From contig DASTRU010000150.1 of the NCBI GenBank assembly GCA_035761045.1, positions 1 through 6,772 on the forward strand: a stretch of 6,772 bases of DNA, written 5' to 3'. Source of the stretch: DASTRU01 sp035761045. Lineage in GTDB: Bacteria; Pseudomonadota; Gammaproteobacteria; Burkholderiales; Burkholderiaceae_E. Within the stretch, counting starts at the first letter, position 1. Each line of letters begins with the position of its first letter. Of this stretch, positions 1-6,521 are shown piece after piece. The position numbers were made by a program, and so were the translations under genes. The notes under the pieces were generated by a model that had not been told where the DNA came from, did no database searches, and worked only from the letters and a program-made list of their open reading frames with translations.

Positions 1-15
1 GCTCGTCAGGCTGGT

Positions 16-38
16 TTTTCCACAGCACCTGTGGATAA
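16..38. promoter_or_regulatory. DnaA-box palindrome upstream of parE
   Basis: TGTGGATAA at 30-38 is the exact reverse complement of the consensus DnaA box TTATCCACA. Facing it, TTTTCCACA at 16-24 matches the same box with one mismatch. Together they form a perfect 7-bp inverted repeat, TCCACAG (19-25) and CTGTGGA (29-35), around a 3-base centre. It ends about 46 bases before the parE start codon. The sequence match is direct. Binding by DnaA, and any effect on parE or a gene to the left, is inference; a pair of boxes alone is not an origin. Confidence 0.5.
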
Positions 39-84
39 CCAAAACGACGGCGAAAAACATTTCTTCTTGACTTCTTAACGATTC

Positions 85-2067
85 ATGGCAACACGCACAT
101 CCGCCCGCGCTGATTATTCGGAAGCCTCCATCAAAGTCCTCAAAGGGCTCGAGCCGGTCAAGCAACGGCCAGGCATGTACACGCGTACCGAGCATCCGCT
201 GCACATCGTGCAAGAGGTGCTTGACAACGCGTCCGACGAGGCTCTCGGCGGGCATGGTCAACACATCCTCGTCGAACTGCATGCCGACGGTAGCGTCAGC
301 GTCGAAGACGACGGCCGTGGAATTCCAGTTGGTCTGCATCCCGAGGAGAAGGTGCCAACCGTGGAGATCGTGTTCACGCGCTTGCACGCGGGCGGCAAGT
401 TTGAAAAAGGGTCGGGCGGCGCCTACAGCTTTTCGGGCGGCTTGCATGGCGTGGGCGTGAGCGTGACCAACGCGTTGGCGCAACGGCTGGACGTAACGGT
501 GTGGCGCGATGGTGGCGTGCATGCGATCGCGTTCGCGGGCGGCGACGTGATCGAGCCCTTGAAGTCGCGCAAGGCCGGCGCCGGCGATAAAAAACGCGGC
601 ACGCGCGTAACGGTAAAGCCCGATCCTAAATACTTCGACTCGCCCAACATCCCGCTTGGCGAACTTGAACGCTTGCTTCGAAGCAAGGCGGTGTTGTTGC
701 CCGGTGTGCGCGTCACGCTGCGTCAACACGTTAAGGGGCAGGCCGAGGAAAAAACATGGCTATACGCCGAAGGCTTACGCGGTTATCTCAATGAAGCCTT
801 GCAAAGCGAACCCTTAATCCCGTTATTCGAAGGCCAAGGCCATGCCGACGCGCGCGACGAAACCTTCGCCGAGGGCGAGGGCGCGCAATGGGTCGTCGCC
901 TTTAGCGAGGATGGCGGTACGGTGCGCGAAAGTTACGTGAACTTGATTCCAACGCCCGCCGGCGGAACGCATGAAAGCGGTTTGCGCGAAGGTTTATTCG
1001 CCGCCGTTAAGAGCTTTATCGAGTTGCATTCCTTATTGCCCAAGGGCGTGAAGTTGTTGCCCGAGGATGTGTTCGCGCGCGCGAGCTTCGTGCTCAGCGC
1101 CAAGGTGCTCGACCCGCAATTTCAAGGGCAGATCAAGGAACGGTTGAATTCGCGCGACGCGGTGCGATTGGTCGCGAGCTTCGTCAAGCCGTCGCTTGAG
1201 TTGTGGCTTAACCAGCATGTGGATTGGGGTCGCAAACTCGCCGAGCTTGTGATCAAGCAAGCGCAAACACGATTGCGCGCCGGACAAAAAATCGAAAAGA
1301 AAAAAAGCTCGGGCGTGGCGGTGTTGCCGGGTAAGTTGACCGATTGCGAATCAACCGACTTGGCGCACAACGAGATCTTTCTCGTCGAAGGCGATAGCGC
1401 GGGCGGCAGCGCCAAGATGGGCCGCGACAAGGAGTTTCAAGCGATCTTGCCCTTGCGTGGCAAGGTGTTGAACGCGTGGGAAACCGAACGCGATCGTCTT
1501 TACGCGAACAACGAAATTCACGACATCGCGGTAGCGATTGGCGTCGATCCGCATGGCGCGAACGACGAGCCCGACTTATCGAATCTTCGCTACGGAAAAA
1601 TCTGCATTCTTTCCGACGCCGATGTTGATGGCTCGCATATTCAAGTCTTGTTGCTCACGCTGTTTTATCGGCATTTTCCAAAGTTGGTCGAACGCGGTCA
1701 TGTGTATGTCGCGCGGCCGCCGTTGTATCGCGTGGACGCGCCCGCGCGCGGTCGCAAGCCCGCGCAAAAACTGTATGCGCTCGACGATGGCGAACTCGAA
1801 GCGATCGAGGATAAGTTGCGCAAGGACGGTTTGAAGGAAAGCGCTTGGCAGATCAGTCGCTTCAAAGGCTTGGGTGAAATGAGCGCGGAGCAATTGTGGG
1901 AGACCACGATGAACCCCGACACGCGCCGCTTATTGCCCGTGGCCTTGGGCGACCTGGACGTGTCGAGCACCAACGCGACGATGAACATGCTCATGGGCAA
2001 GGGCGAAGCCGCGGCGCGGCGCGCTTGGCTCGAAGAGAACGGCAACGTCGTGGAGGCCGACGTGTGA
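85..2067 (+). CDS. parE: DNA topoisomerase IV subunit B (ParE)
   Basis: ATPase subunit of topoisomerase IV, which with ParC unlinks replicated chromosomes and relaxes supercoils in the cytoplasm. The 660-residue product has the GHKL ATPase domain first: catalytic Glu44 and Asn48 in EVLDNASDEA, Asp75 in DDGRGIP, and the GGLHGVGVSV lid at 118-127. A transducer domain follows, then the TOPRIM domain with Glu435 in VEGDSAGGSA and Asp511/Asp513/Asp515 in SDADVDGS, the Mg2+-binding residues. The length separates it from proteobacterial GyrB, which carries an insertion and is about 800 residues; the parC gene downstream agrees. The ATG at 85 is the only plausible start, because an in-frame TAA sits at 76-78 and the next Met is codon 31, inside the ATPase fold. 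There is no recognisable Shine-Dalgarno before it. Product identity is near certain; the betaproteobacterial affinity is from recall. Confidence 0.97.
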   Translation: MATRTSARADYSEASIKVLKGLEPVKQRPGMYTRTEHPLHIVQEVLDNASDEALGGHGQHILVELHADGSVSVEDDGRGIPVGLHPEEKVPTVEIVFTRLHAGGKFEKGSGGAYSFSGGLHGVGVSVTNALAQRLDVTVWRDGGVHAIAFAGGDVIEPLKSRKAGAGDKKRGTRVTVKPDPKYFDSPNIPLGELERLLRSKAVLLPGVRVTLRQHVKGQAEEKTWLYAEGLRGYLNEALQSEPLIPLFEGQGHADARDETFAEGEGAQWVVAFSEDGGTVRESYVNLIPTPAGGTHESGLREGLFAAVKSFIELHSLLPKGVKLLPEDVFARASFVLSAKVLDPQFQGQIKERLNSRDAVRLVASFVKPSLELWLNQHVDWGRKLAELVIKQAQTRLRAGQKIEKKKSSGVAVLPGKLTDCESTDLAHNEIFLVEGDSAGGSAKMGRDKEFQAILPLRGKVLNAWETERDRLYANNEIHDIAVAIGVDPHGANDEPDLSNLRYGKICILSDADVDGSHIQVLLLTLFYRHFPKLVERGHVYVARPPLYRVDAPARGRKPAQKLYALDDGELEAIEDKLRKDGLKESAWQISRFKGLGEMSAEQLWETTMNPDTRRLLPVALGDLDVSSTNATMNMLMGKGEAAARRAWLEENGNVVEADV

Positions 2068-2114
2068 CGCATGTCACGACAATAAGTGTGAAATACGTTC
2101 GCAAAATTCGTGAA

Positions 2115-2128
2115 GTCGGCTTACCGAC
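2115..2128. repeat. Short inverted repeat between parE and the regulator gene
   Basis: GTCGG (2115-2119) and CCGAC (2124-2128) form a perfect 5-bp inverted repeat around CTTA, 48 bases after the parE stop. No run of T follows, so it is a poor terminator candidate. Within the 126-base gap between parE and the next gene it could be an operator, but a repeat this short can arise by chance. No convincing -35/-10 pair was found in this gap. Confidence 0.25.
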
Positions 2129-2193
2129 AATGCGATGACGCGGCGATACTCGGCACCATAAGCCAAAAGCAAGGCAGGAGAGTCGGGGGGCTC

Positions 2194-2802
2194 ATGGAAA
2201 AAGCCATCGTTTCGACGCGTGGACGCGTTGAATTACCCAAAGCGGTACGCGACGCCATGGGCCTCAAGCCCGGCGACGAAATTGAATTCATACCCGGCGA
2301 GGACGGCGAGTTTTCGATTCGCCGAATCGCCAACGCGGAATTGCTGCCGCCGTTCGGCCCCGTGGACACCGTGCCCTTCGTGGGCGATCTCGTCATGCAA
2401 GAGCCCGAGGCCTTGCCGATGGTGATGGTGGTCGACGATTCGGCCGTCGTGCGCAAGGTCGCGCAACGCTTGCTCGAGCGTCAAGGGTGGGCCTGCATTC
2501 AAGCGGCCGACGGCGTCGATGCGCTCGCGCAATTGCAACGCCTAACGCCGCATGTGTTGCTCGTCGATATCGAAATGCCACGCATGGACGGCTTGAGCTT
2601 CACGAGCACCGTGCGACGCATGCCCAACTTGCGGCATATCCCGATCGTCATCATCTCGAGCTTCGCCGACGAGGATTACCGTGAGCGCGCGCGCAATCTC
2701 GGCGTGAACGTATATCTCAACAAGCCGTACGACGAACGCGAATTGTTGACGCATGTGCGTCGGTTCGTGACGGCCGCGTATAAGGGTGCGGTACACGCGT
2801 AA
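2194..2802 (+). CDS. AbrB-domain and receiver-domain fusion regulator
   Basis: Predicted cytoplasmic response regulator of 202 residues with DNA-binding domain first and receiver last. Residues 1-44 match the SpoVT/AbrB swapped-hairpin fold (STRGRVELPKAVRDAMGLKPGDE, split here as STRGRVELPK and AMGLKPGDEI). A proline-rich linker spans about 46-74. Residues 76-192 are a CheY-like receiver with a full active site: acidic pair Asp81/Asp82, phosphoacceptor Asp125 in VDIEMPRMDG, Ser155 at the switch position, Tyr174 and Lys177-Pro178. The receiver resembles the C-terminal one of ChpA/PilL-type hybrid CheA kinases (inference from recall). The ATG at 2194 is chosen because the AbrB domain begins there and GGAG (2177-2180) and a G-run (2185-2190) precede it; a GTG at 2110 would add 28 residues with no domain character. 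No kinase gene and no toxin partner lie nearby. The gene is followed by a hairpin. DNA target and signal are unknown. Confidence 0.88.
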   Translation: MEKAIVSTRGRVELPKAVRDAMGLKPGDEIEFIPGEDGEFSIRRIANAELLPPFGPVDTVPFVGDLVMQEPEALPMVMVVDDSAVVRKVAQRLLERQGWACIQAADGVDALAQLQRLTPHVLLVDIEMPRMDGLSFTSTVRRMPNLRHIPIVIISSFADEDYRERARNLGVNVYLNKPYDERELLTHVRRFVTAAYKGAVHA

Positions 2803-2826
2803 CGCACGTTTAATTTTGAAAAGCGA

Positions 2827-2852
2827 AAAGGGGCGGCATGAGTCGCCCCTTT
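2827..2852 (+). terminator. Hairpin after the regulator gene, terminator-like
   Basis: AAAGGGGCG (2827-2835) pairs perfectly with CGCCCCTTT (2844-2852). Two further pairs (a G-T and a C-G) can close the stem over a 4-base ATGA loop. It starts 24 bases after the regulator stop codon. The T-run is only three bases (TTTAT), so termination may be partial. The loop contains the ATG at 2838, an in-frame upstream start for parC, which argues that this ATG is not the main start. It could serve as a terminator of the upstream transcript or as an attenuator of read-through into parC. Confidence 0.6.
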
Positions 2853-2884
2853 ATCATTCAAGCCCTTCAAAAACCGCTTCTCGC

Positions 2885-2888
2885 AGGA
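2885..2888 (+). promoter_or_regulatory. Ribosome binding site deciding the parC start
   Basis: AGGA at 2885-2888 lies 9 bases before the ATG at 2898. It lies outside the hairpin at 2827-2852, whereas the ATG at 2838 is in the hairpin loop with its preceding G-rich bases paired. This supports 2898 as the true start. Confidence 0.55.
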
Positions 2889-2897
2889 CCACCCAGC

Positions 2898-5195
2898 ATG
2901 GATGACGTTGCCGGACTTCGACACGATGAATCCGACCACTTGACGCTCGCGCGTTATGCCGAGCGCGCGTATCTTGATTACGCGATCAGCGTGGTCAAGG
3001 GCCGCGCGCTGCCCGATGCATCCGACGGGCAAAAGCCGGTGCAACGGCGCATCTTGTATTCGATGCGCGAAATGTCCCTTATCGACACGGCCAAGCCGCG
3101 CAAGAGCGCCGCGGTCGTGGGCGATGTGCTCGGCAAATTGCATCCGCATGGCGACAGTTCGGTGTACGACGCGCTCGTGCGCATGGCGCAAAACTTTTCG
3201 CTGCGCTATCCGTTGATCGACGGGCAAGGCAACTTCGGCTCGCGCGATGGCGATGGCGCGGCGGCCATGCGCTACACCGAGGCGCGTCTTACGCCCATCG
3301 CGAAGCTGTTGCTCGATGAACTCGACGAAGGCACGGTTGATTTCCAACCGAATTACGACGGCACGTCGCAAGAACCTAAGTTATTGCCCGCGCGTTTGCC
3401 GTTCGTGTTGCTCAATGGCGCGTCGGGCATCGCGGTGGGCTTGGCGACTGAAATTCCCTCGCACAATTTGCGCGAAGTCGCGCGCGCGACGGTGGCTTTG
3501 ATTCGCGATCCCAAGCTTGAACTCGACGCGGTGCTTAGCGATTTGCCAGGACCTGATTTTCCCGGCGGCGGCCAAATCATTTCCGCGCCAAGCGAGTTGC
3601 GCGAGATTTACGCGAGCGGCCGTGGCAGCGTGAAGGTGCGCGCGCGGTGGAAGATCGAAGAGTTGGCGCGCGGCCAATGGCAACTCGTGATTCACGAATT
3701 GCCGCCTGGCGTGTCGTGTCAAAAAGTCCTCGAGGAAATCGAGGAACTCACTAATCCAAAAATCAAAGCCGGCAAGAAGTCGTTAAGCGCCGAGCAACAA
3801 CAACTCAAGGCGCAAATGCTCGGTTTGCTCGACGCGGTGCGCGATGAATCGGGCAAGGACGCGCCGGTGCGTCTCGTATTCGAGCCGAAGTCGCGCAACA
3901 TCGCGCAAGACGAGTTCGTGAACACGCTGCTTGCGCAAACCTCGTTGGAATCGAGCGCGCCAATTAACTTGGTGATGATCGGCCGCGATGGCCGGCCGCG
4001 CCAGAAAGGTTTAATCGAAGTCCTAAGGGAATGGATCGCGTTTCGTTTCGAGACGGTGACGCGCCGTACGCAATTTAGATTGCGCAAGGTCGACGAGCGG
4101 ATTCATATTCTCGAAGGCCGGATGACCGCTTTTTTGAATATTGACCACGTCATTCGCATCATTCGCGAGGCCGATGATCCCAAGGCGGCGCTGATCGCCG
4201 AGTTCAAACTCAGCGATACGCAAGCGGAAGACATTCTCGAAATTCGCTTGCGGCAACTCGCGCGTTTGGAAGGCATCAAGATCGAGCGCGAATTAGCCGA
4301 ACGTCGCGAGGAGAAAGCCGGCCTCGAAGCCTTGCTCGCGAGCGACGGTGCGATGCGCAAGCAAATCATTAAGGAAATCGAAGCCGACGCGAAGCAGTTC
4401 GGCGACGATCGCCGCACGCTGATTGAACAAGCAAGCCGCGCGAGCATCGAAGTGCGCGTGATCGACGAACCGGTGACCGTCATCGTGTCGCAACGCGGTT
4501 GGTTGCGCGCGCGGCAAGGCCATGGTCATGACGCCGCGCAATTCACGTTCAAAGCCGGCGATGCTTTGTATGCGACGTTTGAATGCCGCACCGTCGATAC
4601 CTTGCTTGCGATTGGCAGCAACGGCCGCGCGTATTCGGTGCCGGTAGCGTCCTTACCCGGGGCGCGTGGCGATGGTCAACCAGTGACAACCTTCATCGAT
4701 CTCGAACCCGGATCGCGCATCGTGCATTTTTATGCGGGGCAGGGCGGCGACACGTTGATGCTTGCCACGACGGCCGGGTTTGGCTTCATCGCCAAGGCGA
4801 GCGACATGCAATCGCGCCAACGTGGCGGGCGTAGCTTCATTACGCTCGATGCGGGGGCCGAACCTTTGCGACCCTCGCGCATCGGTGCCGATGTCAGCGC
4901 GCTCGCGTGTTTGAGTAGCGGCGGCAAGTTGCTTGTGTTTGGACTCGATGAAGTCAAGCATCAGTCCGGCGGCGGGCGTGGTTCAACCTTGCAAGATCTC
5001 GATGCCGACGAGACGTTGGTCGCGGCCTTGCCGATCGGGCCACGCGGCGTGGTCGTCGTGGGCATGCAATCGGGTAAGGAACGCAACGTGGCGTTAAGCG
5101 GTAATGCGTTGGCCGAGCACTTCGGCAAACGCGCGCGAAAGGGTAAGTTGGTGGGTAAGTTGCGGCCGGCCAAGGCTTTGTTGCCGCCGGGTTAA
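2898..5195 (+). CDS. parC: DNA topoisomerase IV subunit A (ParC)
   Basis: DNA-cleaving subunit of topoisomerase IV, partner of the parE product. From the ATG at 2898 the protein has 765 residues, close to the usual 750-780; an in-frame ATG at 2838 would add 20 residues unlike other ParC N-termini. The breakage-reunion domain shows DGQKPVQRRI (43-52), HPHGDSSVYDAL (82-93) and the active-site Tyr126 in AAMRYTEARL, the tyrosine that bonds to the DNA 5' end. Ser87 and Asp91 align with E. coli ParC Ser80 and Glu84, so the quinolone-determining positions keep a serine and an acid, the sensitive-type state. A helical coiled region covers about 430-510. The C-terminal beta-pinwheel carries only a degenerate box, SRQRGGRSF (639-647), rather than the GyrA box QRRGGKG, which favours ParC over GyrA. 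The stop overlaps the stop of the convergent membrane gene by 4 bases. Confidence 0.96.
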   Translation: MDDVAGLRHDESDHLTLARYAERAYLDYAISVVKGRALPDASDGQKPVQRRILYSMREMSLIDTAKPRKSAAVVGDVLGKLHPHGDSSVYDALVRMAQNFSLRYPLIDGQGNFGSRDGDGAAAMRYTEARLTPIAKLLLDELDEGTVDFQPNYDGTSQEPKLLPARLPFVLLNGASGIAVGLATEIPSHNLREVARATVALIRDPKLELDAVLSDLPGPDFPGGGQIISAPSELREIYASGRGSVKVRARWKIEELARGQWQLVIHELPPGVSCQKVLEEIEELTNPKIKAGKKSLSAEQQQLKAQMLGLLDAVRDESGKDAPVRLVFEPKSRNIAQDEFVNTLLAQTSLESSAPINLVMIGRDGRPRQKGLIEVLREWIAFRFETVTRRTQFRLRKVDERIHILEGRMTAFLNIDHVIRIIREADDPKAALIAEFKLSDTQAEDILEIRLRQLARLEGIKIERELAERREEKAGLEALLASDGAMRKQIIKEIEADAKQFGDDRRTLIEQASRASIEVRVIDEPVTVIVSQRGWLRARQGHGHDAAQFTFKAGDALYATFECRTVDTLLAIGSNGRAYSVPVASLPGARGDGQPVTTFIDLEPGSRIVHFYAGQGGDTLMLATTAGFGFIAKASDMQSRQRGGRSFITLDAGAEPLRPSRIGADVSALACLSSGGKLLVFGLDEVKHQSGGGRGSTLQDLDADETLVAALPIGPRGVVVVGMQSGKERNVALSGNALAEHFGKRARKGKLVGKLRPAKALLPPG

Positions 5196-5662
5196 TAAAG
5201 CGTGGGGGGCGGGGTCTTGCGGCGACGCCCCCGCACGACGTGCCATATCACTAAGCCGGTAAGCGTTAGCCCAATCAACCAATGGGCGAGCGATACAACG
5301 TCGCGCAACGCGGGCGACCCCGCGTAGTACAACAGCCAGCCTGTTGCCACCAACACCACCAATACGGCGGCCAACAACCCGCCACTTAGTCGGTTGCGCT
5401 TAACGCGCCACGCCTTGCGTATGTGGCCGTTAAGCAAACTGCCGCCGAAAAAGAGCAGCACGAAACCGCCAAGACCGTGCAGCTTCAACGTCCATGGTTC
5501 GGCGGGATGAATCACATCGCCGAATTCACCTGCCGTGCGACCAAAGTAATGCAGCACCAACCACGCTAAACCAGTCACGGTGATTGCGATGATGCTGCCG
5601 TACACCGACCAGCGGTGCCAACGTTCCAAGCGAACGGCTTCAAGCGGAAAGCGGCGCGTCAT
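5192..5662 (-). CDS. Cytochrome b561/DUF4405-like four-helix membrane protein
   Basis: Small inner-membrane protein of 156 residues, probably a haem b electron carrier. Four hydrophobic helices are visible, at about 19-40, 60-80, 94-115 and 124-143. Histidines lie near helix ends: His16 (WHRW), His38, His62 (KLHG), His80 (NGHI), His127 (LAHW) and His141 (IWH), as expected for bis-His haem ligands. His52 is in a loop. The C-terminus is basic (RGRRRK). The ATG at 5662 is chosen; a TTG at 5689 would add nine residues. Neither has a clear Shine-Dalgarno. It overlaps the end of the apbE-like gene by 23 bases, suggesting translational coupling, and is the last gene of the operon. Inferred role: electron transfer between quinol and the flavinylated protein encoded upstream. 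The family assignment comes from topology and histidine pattern, so cytochrome b561-like, DUF4405 or PepSY-associated remain alternatives. Confidence 0.75.
   Translation of the reverse strand: MTRRFPLEAVRLERWHRWSVYGSIIAITVTGLAWLVLHYFGRTAGEFGDVIHPAEPWTLKLHGLGGFVLLFFGGSLLNGHIRKAWRVKRNRLSGGLLAAVLVVLVATGWLLYYAGSPALRDVVSLAHWLIGLTLTGLVIWHVVRGRRRKTPPPTLY
5201..5237. other. GC-rich hairpin just after the parC stop
   Basis: CGTGGGGGGCG (5201-5211) can pair with CGCCCCC (5226-5232) and CACG (5234-5237), giving 11 pairs with one bulged G at 5233 and a 14-base loop. It begins five bases after the parC stop and lies inside the last codons of the convergent membrane gene, where it encodes the RRRKTPPPT tail. 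No T-run follows on either side, so it is not a classic intrinsic terminator. It may still slow polymerase or protect a 3' end. The G-run may simply reflect the Pro-Pro-Pro codons. Confidence 0.25.
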
Positions 5663-6521
5663 GGGTATGAGGAGTCGAGGCGGGCGCAAGCATGAGCGCC
5701 GTTGCTTGAAATGCCGTTAACGCGGGATGACGGGTATTACCGCTTATCAGCACGACCTTTGTGAGCGCATCGGCTTGCGCGCAGGTGGGTGCCAATACGG
5801 ACACGCTCACACCACTGTGGTCGCACTCGCCGGTTCGTGGATGGATCAACGCATTCACCATTTTTCCGCGATGCGTTCGTGTCGAGAAATAACGCGCCGA
5901 CGTCGCGAGCGCGACGTTTTCGAGTCGCACGAGAGGTTGGATCGAATACGGATTGGCGGGATCGCGAACATTGACCGGATAGGCGCGTTCACCAATCGCG
6001 CGCATGTCGCCGCCCGCGTTGACGAGCGCGTTGCTCACGCCGTTGTCGCGCAAGGCGTCGATCGCGCGGTCCACCGCATACCCTTTCGCGATACCACCTA
6101 AGTCAATCCATAAGGGCGCGCGTTTCAACACGGTATCGCGTTCAATAATTTTCAATCCGTCTCGCAACCCAGTCGAAGGAATGACGGTGGATGCTGGTCG
6201 CGGTAACAGTCCTCGATCGACAAGCCGAGGCGCAACGCTAATGTCGAATAAGCCATTGCTGCGTCGATGAACGTCATCGGCCAGCATCAACACCTCGACG
6301 CATTGAGGATCGACCCGTATGGCGGTATTAACCGCGGCCGTGTTGATGCGCGAGACGTCGCTGGTCGCCATGTGAAAACTCATCGACGCATGCACGCGCT
6401 CGATCGCCGCGAACGCCGCTTCGGCCGCGGCTAAGCCGAAAGCTTCGTTGGGCGCGTCAAGCGTGATGTCCACCAAGGTACCCAGTAACGGCCTTGCTCG
6501 ACGAAGCACGGCTTTGGTCAT
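5640..6521 (-). CDS. apbE: FAD:protein FMN transferase, ApbE family
   Basis: Enzyme that splits FAD and attaches FMN through a phosphoester to a Thr/Ser of a target protein. The 293 residues show ApbE marks in order: RPLLGT (10-15), SRIN (57-60), GLFDIS (90-95), the FAD-binding core DLGGIAKGYAVD (140-151), NAGGD (168-172), ATSARY (206-211), PRTG (228-231) and ADALTK (250-255) with the metal-binding Asp251. Three points are odd. No signal peptide or lipobox precedes RPLLGT, though many ApbE proteins are exported. The residue before PRTG is His227 where Asp is usual. The position four after Asp251 is Lys255 where Thr is usual, with a Thr at +3. The start ATG overlaps the upstream stop as ATGA, and AAGG lies about 10 bases upstream. 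The target is very probably the FMN-binding protein encoded just upstream. Family is certain; activity is inferred. Confidence 0.92.
   Translation of the reverse strand: MTKAVLRRARPLLGTLVDITLDAPNEAFGLAAAEAAFAAIERVHASMSFHMATSDVSRINTAAVNTAIRVDPQCVEVLMLADDVHRRSNGLFDISVAPRLVDRGLLPRPASTVIPSTGLRDGLKIIERDTVLKRAPLWIDLGGIAKGYAVDRAIDALRDNGVSNALVNAGGDMRAIGERAYPVNVRDPANPYSIQPLVRLENVALATSARYFSTRTHRGKMVNALIHPRTGECDHSGVSVSVLAPTCAQADALTKVVLISGNTRHPALTAFQATALMLAPASTPHTHDAPLSA

Noticed and set aside
16..38. Replication origin
   Set aside because: There are only two DnaA-like boxes, with no visible AT-rich unwinding region or further boxes within the 84 bases available.
67..72. TTGACT as a -35 element for parE
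   Set aside because: It is only 12 bases from the start codon, leaving no room for a -10 element and a leader.
2121..2150. Sigma-70 promoter (TTACCG, 18-base spacer, GATACT) before the regulator
   Set aside because: Only about half the bases of the -35 element match consensus and there is no independent support.
2110..2193. GTG start at 2110 giving a 230-residue regulator
   Set aside because: The extra 28 residues show no domain character, and the AbrB domain begins right at the ATG at 2194, which has purine-rich sequence before it.
2194..2802. AbrB domain as the antitoxin of a toxin-antitoxin pair
   Set aside because: The next gene is parC, and no small toxin-like frame lies beside it; the domain is fused to a receiver instead.
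2838..2897. ATG at 2838 as the parC start
   Set aside because: It lies in the loop of a terminator-like hairpin, its upstream purines are paired, and the added residues do not resemble ParC N-termini; the ATG at 2898 has AGGA at good spacing.
2676..3371. Long antisense open frame of 231 codons
   Set aside because: It lies opposite the regulator and parC, has no recognisable domain, and is Arg/His/Ala-rich as expected for a shadow of GC-rich coding sequence.
85..5195. gyrB/gyrA rather than parE/parC
   Set aside because: The B subunit is too short for proteobacterial GyrB and the A subunit lacks a true GyrA box; adjacency in this order fits parE-parC.
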